64,000 bases of DNA from Ferirhizobium litorale (GTDB lineage: Bacteria; Pseudomonadota; Alphaproteobacteria; Rhizobiales; Rhizobiaceae): positions 1-64,000 of the forward strand of contig JALDYZ010000011.1 in assembly GCA_030028905.1 (NCBI GenBank), in the 5' to 3' direction. The notes under the pieces were generated by a model that searched no databases, had not been told where the DNA came from, and saw only the letters and a list, made by a program, of their open reading frames with translations. Within the stretch, counting starts at the first letter, position 1; every line of letters begins with the position of its first letter. The translations under genes were made by a program, and so were the position numbers. This document shows positions 7,100 through 15,638 of this stretch, piece by piece.

Positions 7100-8626
7100 T
7101 CATTCGGGAAGCCCTGCCGTTCGCAAGGCCGCTGCCAGCGCGTCCATCAAGTACGGCTGAAACAGGTTCGTTCGCACATAGCCGCCGACCGAGAAATTCG
7201 GCGCCACCTCGATCAGTCGTCGTGCCGCAGAGTGCGCGGCTTCGACATTGCCAAGGCCGACGTGGCTGGCCGCCAGATAGGCGTACGGGATGCTGAAGCC
7301 GGGATTTGCCCGGACCGCCAGAGCGGCGTATCTGGCTGCGTCTGCGAAGGCGCGGGCAAAGAGGTGGGTCAGGGCGAGTGCGCAGTAGGGATGGTAGCTC
7401 AGCGGATCGTCGATCGGGCTCAGTCGCAGCGCCTTGTGAGCATGTTCCACCGCCCGCTGGTGTCGCTCGCTGTGGGCACTGACCAAAGCGCTGAAGCCGA
7501 AGGCCAGGGCCGAATTGTTGTTCAATGCGAGAGCCCGGTCGAGCACCTCGATGGCGGCGTCGTAGTCCCGGGTGAGGTTGGCGCGGACGAACGCGCCGAT
7601 GCTCATCGCCTGCGGGTCGTCGCTGTTGATGCCTAAGGCAATGTCGGCGTGGCTGAGTGCGGCCGCCTTGTCTGCGGGATCCAACCCATTGCGGAGGTAG
7701 CGCTGCTCGTAACACCATGCGGCATAGCCGTGCGCAGCGACATAGTCCGGCTGAAGCTTGATCGAGCGCGCCAGTAGTTGCAGGGCCTTGTCGGTCTCGA
7801 CGGGCGTGTTCGCGTGCGCGTGCGGCAGGGCCCGAAGGTAGAGATCGTACGCGTCCAGACTTTCGGGCCGCTTGCGGCGCGCACGCTCGATCTCCGCACG
7901 GCGGACACTCGGTTCGATCGAGCCCACGATCTGCTCAGTCAGCCGATCCTGGAGGTCGAACACGTCCGTTGCCGCGCCCTCGAACCTTTCGGCCCAGACA
8001 TTAGTGGCCGATGCGCCGTCGACAAGCTGGGCATTGATCCTCAGCCTCCCCCCGGACTGCCGCAAGCTGCCCTGCAGCAGGTAGCGAACGCGTAGTTCGG
8101 CGGCAATTGTGCGCAGATCGGCTTTCTCGCCCCTGAAGCCGAAGGAGGAGTTGCGTGCGATGACGAACAGACCCGGGATCTTCGAGAGGTTGGTGATGAT
8201 GTCCTCGACCAAGCCATCGGCGAAGTAGTCATTAGGCTCGTCGCCGCTCATGGTGGCGAACGGCAGCACGGCGATCGAAGGGCCGCCGAGCGCAGTCTCG
8301 TCGCTACGCTCCAGCGACAGGCGGTAGCCCCGCCGCGAGACGGTGGCCAAGACCGCATACCGCTCGTCGCCGAGCGCTCGCCGGATCTCGTGGATGCATT
8401 GAACAAGGCTGTCGTCGGTAACGGCGGCGCCTCCCCAGACGGCTTCAAGCAGCTCGGCCTTGCTGACCAGCCTGTTCGCGTTCTGGACGAGGTGGCGAAG
8501 GACCGCAAAGGCCTGCGGCCTAAGGGCGATTGCGTTGCCGTTGTCAAGACGCAGCGTCTCACCTTCCAGGTCGACGACAACCTTGTCGTTGAGGACAAGT
8601 GTGACAGTTGCTGGCGAACCGACCAT
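7100..8626 (-). CDS. Winged-helix regulator with FlgO-like and TPR domains
   Basis: About 508 aa. Residues 1-100 form an OmpR/CadC-type winged helix (LRPQAFAVLRHLVQ, then GDERYAVLATVSRRGYRL). Next comes the FlgO-like block SIAVLPFATMSGD, YFADGLVEDI, VIARNSSF. From about residue 260 to the end there are tetratricopeptide repeats. There is no membrane helix between the parts, so it is probably a cytoplasmic transcription factor of the kind widespread in rhizobia. The start at 8626 has GAGGG six bases upstream; a start 14 codons earlier (8668) lacks a good ribosome site. The target genes are unknown. Confidence 0.75.
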   Translation of the reverse strand: MVGSPATVTLVLNDKVVVDLEGETLRLDNGNAIALRPQAFAVLRHLVQNANRLVSKAELLEAVWGGAAVTDDSLVQCIHEIRRALGDERYAVLATVSRRGYRLSLERSDETALGGPSIAVLPFATMSGDEPNDYFADGLVEDIITNLSKIPGLFVIARNSSFGFRGEKADLRTIAAELRVRYLLQGSLRQSGGRLRINAQLVDGASATNVWAERFEGAATDVFDLQDRLTEQIVGSIEPSVRRAEIERARRKRPESLDAYDLYLRALPHAHANTPVETDKALQLLARSIKLQPDYVAAHGYAAWCYEQRYLRNGLDPADKAAALSHADIALGINSDDPQAMSIGAFVRANLTRDYDAAIEVLDRALALNNNSALAFGFSALVSAHSERHQRAVEHAHKALRLSPIDDPLSYHPYCALALTHLFARAFADAARYAALAVRANPGFSIPYAYLAASHVGLGNVEAAHSAARRLIEVAPNFSVGGYVRTNLFQPYLMDALAAALRTAGLPE

Positions 8627-9069
8627 GACGACCCTCAGGTGTGACGGATCCTGCCGCATAGGATACACTAGGTCTTCGCCGCCGGCTCTTCATTCTTTCA
8701 GGGCTCTGGCCGGCGCAATTTCGGCAAACGACCGGAACTCGCGGTTTACTCGGACGAGGCGTGGTGTGTGCTTACAACGAAGTACGACCGCAGGATGGGA
8801 AAACGATGGCTACCGCCCGATCTTGTCCGCTAGCTCCGCCATTTGAAGCTCGGTGCTCTCCGGCTCGACCGCGGCGGGCGAGCAGACACCGCAGCTTCGT
8901 GGGTTGTTCTGTATCGCTATCGCCCCTGAGGAAGCCTCGGGGCTCGGCACGGAGGAGGTGTGCGGCGAGCCAGGTCCGAAATGCAGTTCTCTCCAATTTC
9001 TAACCTGCTTCTTCCGCGTCCCTAACCTTCCTTCAACTAGTGTCAGGTCCGTGATACAAACGGTGCCAA
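8627..9069. other. Intergenic region between divergent regulator and kinase genes
   Basis: A 443-bp gap between the outward-facing TPR regulator and the sensor kinase, and the likely site of both promoters. Short minus-strand stretches give protein-like residues, for example HTPRLVRVNREFRSFAEI near 8690-8790. These may be the tail of a lost gene, but no complete gene is seen. Confidence 0.35.
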
Positions 9070-10773
9070 ATGGACAATCCGCAAGCTTGTACGCGCAGAC
9101 CGCCGATCGCGCGATGGCTGATACGGCTTGGGTTCTCGCAGAACCGATCGCCGTCGGGTTCTTTGCGCTTGCGGTTTCCGGTGGGCATCAGGGCCCGAAT
9201 CTTGCTGTTTCAACTGATCATTGTTGCGGCGCTCATCGTTATGGCGACTTTCGTTTATATCGCCATCCGCTCGACGGACTATTATTTGCAGCGAGTTCAG
9301 TGGGCCCATCAGCAACACGAAGCGGTCACGGCGCTTTCTGTCAACGCCAATCGATATTCCGAGCAAATTGCCGAGTTTCTGTTGATTGGCGAGCCGGAGC
9401 GTTCCGACTACGACAGCGCCCGCGCCGAGCTCGAAGCGGGATTCGACCGGCTCGAGGAGGTGACCACGGGGGAAATCGAATTCCTGGGTGGCATCGTCCG
9501 GGGAGATGACAAACGGGACGAACTTTTTCGAATCGAGCGGATGCAAACGCTTTATGCGGAAATCGACCGAGCCACGGCAAACGTGATCGAGCTGCGCAAC
9601 CAGGGCAGACAGGAGGAGGCGATTAGGGTTTTCCGCCGCGAGATCGAGAACCGTCTCGACGCCGAGTTCCAAAATCTTCTGAAGGCCGCGTCACTCGACG
9701 AACTGGACGAAGTCGAACGAACCGGGCGCAGGGCGGAAGCCGTGTGGAGCCGGTTGACCTGGACTACGGTTGGTCTTGCCTTGGCGGCGATTGTTTTGTG
9801 CCTCGTTGCCGCCTCCCTTCTCGCCCGATCACTGGTGCGCCCGATCGATCTCCTGACCAAAGGCACCGAGGCGATCAGTCGCGGCGAACTCGATCACCGG
9901 ATTGTCTTTGACAGCCATGACGAACTCGGCACGCTCGCTAAACGCTTCAATGAGATGGCCGCCCACCAAGAGGACCAACGCGACCGATTGGTCAATGCCA
10001 GAGCGGAGCTGGAGCGGGAAGTGGTCGCACGGACCGCGGAGCTTGCCGCCGCGAACCAGCGATTGACCGAACTCGACCGGTTGCGGGTCCAGTTCCTCGC
10101 CGACATCAGCCACGAACTCCGCACGCCGCTCACCGCTCTTCGCGGGGAAGCCGAGATTCCGCTGCGGCACGGATCGAAGCCCGAGGCGGTCTATCGCGAT
10201 GCCCTCGAGCGAATCGTCGCGCAAAGCGGGGATATGGCCCGGCTTCTCGACGATCTTGTTTTTCTTTCGCGCTCGGAGACCGACACCATCCGCTTCGAGC
10301 CGCGTCGGGTGGATCTTGTGACGATTGTCTCCGACGCCGTACATGATGGCGAAACGCTCGGACGCAGCAAAACCATCTCGGTCGACGCGGAATATGGGAA
10401 AGAGCCGATCTGGCTCACTGCCGATGCCCCGCGTCTGAAGCAGGCGCTCATGATCCTTCTCGACAACGCCATCAAATACTCACCGCGCGGACGATCCGTA
10501 CAATTGAGGATGGCCGCAGGGAATGGGCACGCCGAAATTGTTGTTCGCGACGAAGGCAGGGGCATCGCTCCTGAAGATCTGTCCAGAGTGTTCGAGCGGT
10601 TTTACCGCGGTCGCGGCTCAAAGGCGTCGCTTCAGCCGGGAAGCGGGCTCGGCCTCTCGATCGCCAAATGGCTGATTGAGAAACACAATGGAGACATCGC
10701 ACTTACCAGCGAAGTCGGGTCGTTTACAGAGGTTCGAGTCCGGATTCCATGTACTGATCAGAGCTCGCTCTGA
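9070..10773 (+). CDS. Membrane sensor histidine kinase
   Basis: 567 aa. A cytoplasmic basic N-terminus leads to membrane helix 1 (about residues 43-68), a periplasmic sensor of about 165 residues rich in charged helices, membrane helix 2 (about 235-258), a HAMP linker, the HisKA box DISHELRTPL with the phospho-His near residue 348, and a HATPase_c domain with N-box LLDNAIKYS and G-boxes DEGRGI and GSGLGLSI. It phosphorylates the OmpR-type regulator encoded 91 bp downstream. The signal is not evident from sequence. The ribosome site is weak, so the start is moderately sure. Confidence 0.85.
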   Translation: MDNPQACTRRPPIARWLIRLGFSQNRSPSGSLRLRFPVGIRARILLFQLIIVAALIVMATFVYIAIRSTDYYLQRVQWAHQQHEAVTALSVNANRYSEQIAEFLLIGEPERSDYDSARAELEAGFDRLEEVTTGEIEFLGGIVRGDDKRDELFRIERMQTLYAEIDRATANVIELRNQGRQEEAIRVFRREIENRLDAEFQNLLKAASLDELDEVERTGRRAEAVWSRLTWTTVGLALAAIVLCLVAASLLARSLVRPIDLLTKGTEAISRGELDHRIVFDSHDELGTLAKRFNEMAAHQEDQRDRLVNARAELEREVVARTAELAAANQRLTELDRLRVQFLADISHELRTPLTALRGEAEIPLRHGSKPEAVYRDALERIVAQSGDMARLLDDLVFLSRSETDTIRFEPRRVDLVTIVSDAVHDGETLGRSKTISVDAEYGKEPIWLTADAPRLKQALMILLDNAIKYSPRGRSVQLRMAAGNGHAEIVVRDEGRGIAPEDLSRVFERFYRGRGSKASLQPGSGLGLSIAKWLIEKHNGDIALTSEVGSFTEVRVRIPCTDQSSL

Positions 10774-10864
10774 TGCGAGCCGCGCCGGACCAGAGCCTTG
10801 GTCCGCGCGTCTTCGACGAATGCCGTGATGAAGTCACGCAGCCGCGGAACACGAAGGAGGTCGT

Positions 10865-11539
10865 ATGTCGAGAGTTCTGCTCGTGGAGGATGACTCCCGC
10901 ATCGTCGGCTTTATCAAGCGGGGGCTCGAGGCCGAGGGCTATGCTGTCGACCTCGCAAACAGCGGCGAGGATGCCCTCGACATGGTGCGCGAAAAGCCCT
11001 ATGCGCTGATCGTTCTCGACCGCATGCTTCCCGGAATCGACGGTCTCGAAGTATGCCGGAGGCTGCGGCGCGAGCAGCGTGAGCATCTCGTCCTGATGCT
11101 CACTGCGCGAGACAGCCTGCAGGACAAGGTCGAAGGCCTGAAGGGCGGCGCCGACGACTACCTCACCAAACCTTTCGCCTTCGATGAACTGATCGCGCGC
11201 ATGGAAGCGCTGCTTCGTCGCGGCTCCAGAACGAATGCAGACCCGATCTTGAAGGTTGGCGACCTGCTGCTCGATCCGACCCGCAAAAAGGTCTGGCGCG
11301 GCGAGCGCGAGATCGGCCTGACCGCCAAGGAATTCAGGCTTCTCACCTATCTGATGTCTCATCCAGGCACCGTCGTCAGCAGAACCCGATTGCTCAACAA
11401 TGTTTGGGACATGAACTTCGATCCGCAAACGAAGGTGGTGGACGTTTACATTCGCTACCTCCGCTGCAAGATCGACAGCGCGAACGAAAAGCCGCTGATA
11501 CGGACGGTGCGGGGTTTTGGCTACGTCATATCGGCTTGA
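10865..11539 (+). CDS. OmpR/PhoB-family response regulator
   Basis: 224 aa. The receiver domain has the acidic pocket ED at residues 8-9, phospho-acceptor Asp52 in LIVLDRMLPG, and Lys102 in LTKPF. Residues about 125-224 form the winged-helix DNA-binding domain ending in IRTVRGFGYVI. The start is fixed by GGAGG about seven bases upstream. It is the cognate partner of the upstream kinase. The exported Ser/Asn-repeat protein follows 310 bp downstream and is a possible target, by proximity only. Confidence 0.9.
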   Translation: MSRVLLVEDDSRIVGFIKRGLEAEGYAVDLANSGEDALDMVREKPYALIVLDRMLPGIDGLEVCRRLRREQREHLVLMLTARDSLQDKVEGLKGGADDYLTKPFAFDELIARMEALLRRGSRTNADPILKVGDLLLDPTRKKVWRGEREIGLTAKEFRLLTYLMSHPGTVVSRTRLLNNVWDMNFDPQTKVVDVYIRYLRCKIDSANEKPLIRTVRGFGYVISA

Positions 11540-11849
11540 AGCAAGCGGTGAGGTCCGCGGCAACGCGGAAGATCCAAACTTGCATTTTTCAGCCTCTCGC
11601 GCGGCATACAATCTAGCCAGCTTGTACTGCCGTTGCTCATTGAGCGGTGGCAACGCAACCAGGTTTCTCAGAATAAATTGAATGCAAAGATGTAGTTTAA
11701 CTACTGACGAGAGCAGGGTAATAATTTGGTTAAAACTTGGATAGAAATGCATTCGGTACGGACTGTTTCGCAAACTACACGTTATTCTCAGTGGTCGTAA
11801 GAAAACGGTCAGGTCACGTCGCGCCAACGCGGCGATGGAGAATTGTGAC
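11540..11849 (+). promoter_or_regulatory. Upstream region of the Ser/Asn-repeat protein
   Basis: A 310-bp AT-richer gap with no gene. It probably holds the promoter of the exported repeat protein. Several TTTAACTACTG and GGTTAAAACTTGG-like stretches occur between 11690 and 11740, but I see no clear direct repeat that could be named as the response-regulator box. No terminator is evident right behind the regulator gene. Confidence 0.35.
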
Positions 11850-12290
11850 ATGAAGATACGGGAAAAAATTGGTCCTATGCTCGCTTTTGCGATCGCGGCT
11901 GCCACCGGTGCTGCGGTAGCCGGTGGTGCACAAGCGGCACCGGCACCTGACGCTGTCGAAACCGGCGGCATCAAGAGCATCCTGCCGCAAACCACCGGAC
12001 CGACACGGCCCGGAGCCGCTGAAACACCAGAGGGGAAGTTGCAGCAGTTCGCCGGCAACAGTTCGTCAAACTCGAGTTCCAACAGCTCATCGAATTCGAG
12101 TTCCAACAAATCGTCGAACTCAAGTTCCAATAGTTCGTCGAACTCGAACTCCAACAGTTCGTCCAACTCGAACTCCAACAGTTCGTCCAACTCGAACTCC
12201 AACAGTTCGTCCAACTCGAACTCGAACAGCTCGTCCAACTCGAACTCGAACAGCTCCGACCGTAAATCAGGTGTGTTCCGCAGGCGCTGA
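11850..12290 (+). CDS. Exported Ser/Asn-repeat low-complexity protein
   Basis: 146 aa. A signal peptide (MKIREKIGPM, then an Ala-rich core) should be cleaved near AQA-APA. A short linker containing GGIKSILPQTTG follows. From residue 70 on there is an almost pure Ser/Asn tract made of 8-residue units (NSSSNSSS, then NSSSNSNS), ending in a basic DRKSGVFRRR tail. The start at 11850 has GGAG nine bases upstream; another ATG 15 bp earlier overlaps that ribosome site. The tract should be disordered and hydrophilic, suggesting a surface or matrix linker. It follows the two-component system. No family is recognised. Confidence 0.7.
   Translation: MKIREKIGPMLAFAIAAATGAAVAGGAQAAPAPDAVETGGIKSILPQTTGPTRPGAAETPEGKLQQFAGNSSSNSSSNSSSNSSSNKSSNSSSNSSSNSNSNSSSNSNSNSSSNSNSNSSSNSNSNSSSNSNSNSSDRKSGVFRRR
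12057..12248 (+). repeat. 24-bp in-frame tandem repeat, eight units
   Basis: Eight 24-bp units encode the Ser/Asn octapeptides. Units 5-7 are identical (AACAGTTCGTCCAACTCGAA plus CTCC), while the first ones are more diverged. A ninth, partial copy follows. The identical inner units point to recent slippage or unequal exchange, so copy number may vary between strains. Confidence 0.9.
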
Positions 12291-12309
12291 ACGGCCGTCT
12301 CAAACGGAA

Positions 12310-12327
12310 GGCCGGGTTTGCCCGGCC
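12310..12327 (+). terminator. GC hairpin after the Ser/Asn-repeat gene
   Basis: GGCCGGG, loop TTTG, CCCGGCC, 20 bp behind the stop codon. A C-run rather than a U-tract follows, so it may act as a weak terminator or as a transcript-stabilising hairpin. Confidence 0.45.
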
Positions 12328-12426
12328 CCCCCTGAAGCGGATGGAAAAGCGGGAGCGGCGATGTGCTTGACTCGAACCTCAAGCGGCAATTGGGCCTCAA
12401 CTCCGCATTAACCGCAGGTGACAGCC

Positions 12427-13140
12427 ATGCTGACGCTCTTCAACAAGCCCTCGGCGAAGATCAGTTTTCTTTGCCAACCATCGGACCTCGGCGTCATTGC
12501 CGAACCTCGACCAGCCAAGACAGTGCTGCCCGAGTGGTTCCGCAAGATCGCGCCCGTGGACCTTGAGCATGTCGGAGCCCGCGACAACGGCATTACGATC
12601 AAGCGCTGTATGCCATTTCTCGACGCTCTCTCGACCGGCTGGATATTGCCGCTTGCCGCCGAAGTTCGCCTCGAGATCAAGGACGGAGGCAAGACCGTCG
12701 ACTCCGGCTGGGAATTCGACAGGACAATGGTCAGCAATCACAGCCCGAGGCAGATTGCGGGGCACCCAAGCACTCCACGGCCGCCCTTGAAGTTCCACAA
12801 TTACTGGGCGATCCGGACGCCGCCGGGGTGGAGTTGTCTGTTCGTGCCGCCGCTTAACCGGCCGAACGGCGTGTTCGAGGCGGTCGCCGGCATTGTCGAT
12901 ACCGACACCTATTCGGCGCACATTCACTTCCCGTTCTTCCCGATTGGCCCCGATGGGGTGCACGTCATCGAGAAAGGTACGCCTCTGGTGCAGGTTTTCC
13001 CGTTTCGTCGCGTCGACGCAGAGATTGAAAGCGAGGTGCGGGTGGAGACGGCAGACGAGGCTTGCGAACGGGAAAGGGTCTACCGCAATACGATCGCCAG
13101 CAACGGCTGGTATCGCAAGTTCGCGCGTGCGAAGCGCTGA
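12427..13140 (+). CDS. Hypothetical protein, possibly DUF6065-like
   Basis: 237 aa, cytoplasmic, with no signal peptide or membrane helix. Notable runs are PEWFRKIAPV, HNYWAIRTPPGWSCLFVPPL and FPFFPIGPDGVHVIEKGTPL; the Trp/Pro/Phe-rich core suggests a compact beta fold. The pattern of a PEWFR motif early and TPPGWS later reminds me of a family found in phages and alphaproteobacteria (DUF6065), which has no known function. The start at 12427 (MLTLFNK) is preceded by CAGGTGACAGCC. A GTG three codons earlier is also possible. Confidence 0.6.
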   Translation: MLTLFNKPSAKISFLCQPSDLGVIAEPRPAKTVLPEWFRKIAPVDLEHVGARDNGITIKRCMPFLDALSTGWILPLAAEVRLEIKDGGKTVDSGWEFDRTMVSNHSPRQIAGHPSTPRPPLKFHNYWAIRTPPGWSCLFVPPLNRPNGVFEAVAGIVDTDTYSAHIHFPFFPIGPDGVHVIEKGTPLVQVFPFRRVDAEIESEVRVETADEACERERVYRNTIASNGWYRKFARAKR

Positions 13141-13246
13141 GAACCGGCTCGGCACGGAGGACACCGTAGGAAGGCGGTTCCCTCCCGGAGCCAACCGTCT
13201 GCAAAATTTGGATCCGCGGTTTCCCCAAATCTACCCTGGTAAAGGC

Positions 13247-13551
13247 TTACTCATCGATCGTCCCACCTCTCCGTTCAAGCCACGCAAGCAAACTCGCCCG
13301 TGCATTGGCCGTGATCTCGAACTGTACCGGACGTCCGGTCTTCTGCTGGACGACCATGGCACGGGTTCGAATTTCTGACTTGTGACGAGGGTTCTGATCT
13401 TGATCCTAACGAGATCGCAGCCTCGTAGCTTACTGTCGCTTGCGAGATCGAACAGCGCTCGATCTCTCATGCGCCCCTCCCTATCGAGGAAGAAACAAAC
13501 TGGCTCTGCCTCAGGGGCTTCTTTACGCCGACCTTCCGACCGGCGTTCCAT
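13247..13551 (-). pseudogene. Tyrosine recombinase (phage integrase) fragment, frameshifted
   Basis: The minus strand first gives FFLDREGRMRDRALFDLA and DSKLRGCDLVRIKI, a hallmark of the short tyrosine recombinases common in rhizobia. Near 13375 the frame shifts to RAMVVQQKTGRPVQFEIT, then LLAWLERRGGTIDE and a stop. The C-terminal catalytic half (H-x-x-R and Tyr) is missing, so it is inactive. A likely original start is ATG at 13551 (MERRSEGRRK). It sits with the AlpA-like remnant at 13.7 kb and marks a dead integrative element. Confidence 0.75.
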
Positions 13552-13687
13552 GCCGGTCGAGGGCAGCCGGACCGTATTGTGCGATACCCATTGGAGTTCT
13601 CCTTCGGCCAGCATTGGCCGTTGAAAGAACGCGCGAACGCAAGGAGTGACGGGGCCGATGGCCGACTGTCTGCTGCTAAGATCGCCC

Positions 13688-13850
13688 CGTGGACATAGAA
13701 GTTCTTGCTGCCCAGGTTCACATGCCACCATGTTGATCCGCAGATGCGAATGGGCTTCGGGAAACCAAGGTCACGCTTCTCCAGGCGCCAGACCTTCGAA
13801 ATGCTCACACCCAAGTAGGCCGCCACCCTCTGACCGTCATCAAGCGGGCA
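13688..13850 (-). pseudogene. AlpA/excisionase-like helix-turn-helix remnant
   Basis: The minus strand reads VAAYLGVSISKVWRLEKRD followed by FPKPIRICGSTWW. This is the AlpA-type MerR-like helix-turn-helix (family form VAxxLGVSxxTVWRLxKRDPxFPKPIRxGGxxRW). The residues before and after do not continue as a normal AlpA protein and no proper start codon or ribosome site is seen. It was probably the regulator or excisionase of the element that supplied the neighbouring integrase fragment. Confidence 0.55.
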
Positions 13851-13948
13851 GCTTCGTGCATACGGCTGAGCCGATCGACCAGCGATCTCCAATCTTTCAG
13901 AGAGACGATACCGACGGGCGCATCGGCTCAGTGGCGTTGCAACCGACC

Positions 13949-14281
13949 CTACCAGTTCAGGCTGCGGTGATGGACACCCGGGATCCAGTGATCGGCGGTG
14001 GGCGGACGCGTGCTCTCGAAGGTAACGCCATTGTGCTCGCAGGTATAGACGACCATCGGGGCGGTCGAATTGCCTCCGGCGACGCCTTCGATCCGGCTTA
14101 CCATCCTGACCTCGCTGGAGCACTTAGGCCTGACGGCGTCGCCGCCATCCTTGACCCCCGGCAGATCACGATAGGGATTGACCTTCTGGATCTCGCTCTG
14201 GTCGAAGTTGACGGCGCCCGCCGGCAAGGCGGTGGCGACCGTGATCAGGGTGACAAGGGCGGACATCGCGTGGCGGATCAT
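13949..14281 (-). CDS. Small exported hypothetical protein
   Basis: 110 aa with a clear signal peptide (MIRHAMSALVTLITVATALP, cleavage near AGA-VNF). The mature part of about 87 residues has two Cys (PKCSSE and YTCEHNG) that could form one disulphide, and the runs YRDLPGVKDGG and HWIPGVHHRSLNW. GGAG lies about 11 bases before the start. It is transcribed in the same direction as the MarR/NlpC genes upstream but separated from them by 76 bp. No family is recognised. Confidence 0.6.
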   Translation of the reverse strand: MIRHAMSALVTLITVATALPAGAVNFDQSEIQKVNPYRDLPGVKDGGDAVRPKCSSEVRMVSRIEGVAGGNSTAPMVVYTCEHNGVTFESTRPPTADHWIPGVHHRSLNW

Positions 14282-14357
14282 GGACTTCAGGTCTCCGTGT
14301 TCCGTTCGCTATATCGCCCTCGGCCAACAAAGAGAATGCACGATTAGTTGAGGCATG

Positions 14358-15206
14358 CTACAGGCGGCGATAGGCGGTCGGATAGTGGTACAGCCAGCCG
14401 ATGCGCTCGACGGCGGCATCGAAATTCTCCCGCGCCACGGTCATGGTGTGACCATTGGCATGTAGCAGGGTCGCTTCGTCCTCCATCATGCCGACATGCC
14501 CCTTCCAGAACACCAGGTCTCCCCGGCGCAGATCGCCACGGTCGATTTTGCGGCCGAGGGTCGCCTCCTGCATGTCGGTGTCGCGCAGCACCTTGCGACC
14601 AGTCATCATCAATGAAAGCTGCACCAGACCGGAACAATCAATGCCGAAACCGGAACGTCCGCCCCAAAGGTAGGGCGTTTCCACAAATCGTGCCGCAATC
14701 GTCACCGGGTCGCTGTCCGGCATCGTACCGATCGGCAGGAGGTGATCGGCGATCATTGCCCCGCCGCCGGAAAGCAGCAAGTATCGGGTGCCACGCGTCT
14801 CCGCCTCGCCGACGACTTCGACCCGGCTGCCCATGGACAGTGCGCACATATGCGGCGAACGAAGCTCCGGTGCGGGATAGACGAAGGTTCGCGAAACGAC
14901 GACGTGGTGGGTCGGTTCCGAGGAAATTTCCGAGACGGCCGTTTCCGGGAGGTATCCGACGTAACCGTCGAAATCGGCCTTCACCCAGGCCCATCCCGAC
15001 GCCCGGTCGAGCACCTCCAGGCTCTCTCCGAAGAGCAGCTCCGTATCGATTCCGCAGGTGGCATCCGGACACGGCCGCAACGGCATCACCGGTACGGTGA
15101 TGCGGGCCTTCGTCCCGTCGACGAAACGCAGCGCTTCCACTTGACCTTTGAGCGCCGTTTCGGCGAGATCGGGCCGGAAGGCATGGAGTCGGCGGTCGAG
15201 TTGCAT
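14358..15206 (-). CDS. NlpC/P60 (C40) cell-wall hydrolase with SH3 domains
   Basis: 282 aa. Residues about 60-165 form two bacterial SH3-like domains, including WAWVKADFDGYVGYLP. The C-terminal part is an NlpC/P60 papain-like peptidase with the catalytic Cys in GIDCSGLVQ and the catalytic His in GHVGMM; LLHANGH supplies the third polar residue. The family cleaves gamma-D-Glu-diamino acid bonds in muropeptides, consistent with peptidoglycan recycling together with the upstream M17 aminopeptidase. No signal peptide is seen, so a cytoplasmic role is likely. It starts 11 bp behind the MarR gene. Confidence 0.85.
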   Translation of the reverse strand: MQLDRRLHAFRPDLAETALKGQVEALRFVDGTKARITVPVMPLRPCPDATCGIDTELLFGESLEVLDRASGWAWVKADFDGYVGYLPETAVSEISSEPTHHVVVSRTFVYPAPELRSPHMCALSMGSRVEVVGEAETRGTRYLLLSGGGAMIADHLLPIGTMPDSDPVTIAARFVETPYLWGGRSGFGIDCSGLVQLSLMMTGRKVLRDTDMQEATLGRKIDRGDLRRGDLVFWKGHVGMMEDEATLLHANGHTMTVARENFDAAVERIGWLYHYPTAYRRL

Positions 15207-15217
15207 CGAATTTCCCT

Positions 15218-15568
15218 TTACATGGAGTGCCTGCGGCCCTGATCTATGATGAGATCGCCGAGTTTTTCAAGATAGAGGGCGCCTGCAACCGTTCGCTTGA
15301 TGACGACGTTCCGGCGGTCTCGCTCGTCACGCATCCGATCGACCAGGCCCATGGCGCCCATCGTATCTAGCGCCCTTGTCACGACAGGCTTGGTGACCGA
15401 AAGCGTCGCCGCCAGGCCCCTGACGGTATGTGGCGGCGGCATCAGGTAGATGTGCAGGAGTATGGCCATCTGGCGAAGCGTGAGATCGCGCTTGTCGTGA
15501 CGCACCTGCTCGAGCACTACTCCATGCCAAAGGCCGAGGGCTTCCGTCGCGGACAATTCAACGGCCAC
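15218..15568 (-). CDS. MarR-family transcriptional regulator
   Basis: 116 aa, a compact MarR fold. The recognition region is VRGLAATLSVTKPVVTRALD and the wing is MRDERDRRNVVI. It lies between the aminopeptidase gene (70 bp upstream) and the NlpC/P60 gene (11 bp downstream), so it probably belongs to the same transcript and may autoregulate it. MarR proteins usually respond to small phenolic or cell-wall ligands; the ligand here is unknown. Confidence 0.8.
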   Translation of the reverse strand: MAVELSATEALGLWHGVVLEQVRHDKRDLTLRQMAILLHIYLMPPPHTVRGLAATLSVTKPVVTRALDTMGAMGLVDRMRDERDRRNVVIKRTVAGALYLEKLGDLIIDQGRRHSM

Positions 15569-15638
15569 AGACCTTCTCCGGAGTCGTTACGCTACCGTTC
15601 TAGTCTCCGTCAAATACCCGGAATTGACAAGAGCGCTT

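Noticed and set aside
12057-12248. CRISPR array
   Set aside because: The 24-bp units are contiguous, without spacers, and lie in frame within an exported protein gene.
10724-12400. A 558-codon open frame on the minus strand across the response regulator and Ser/Asn-repeat gene
   Set aside because: It is antisense to well-supported genes. Its acidic ELLEFELDE repeats are simply the reverse reading of the Ser/Asn repeat, and no family motif or ribosome site exists.
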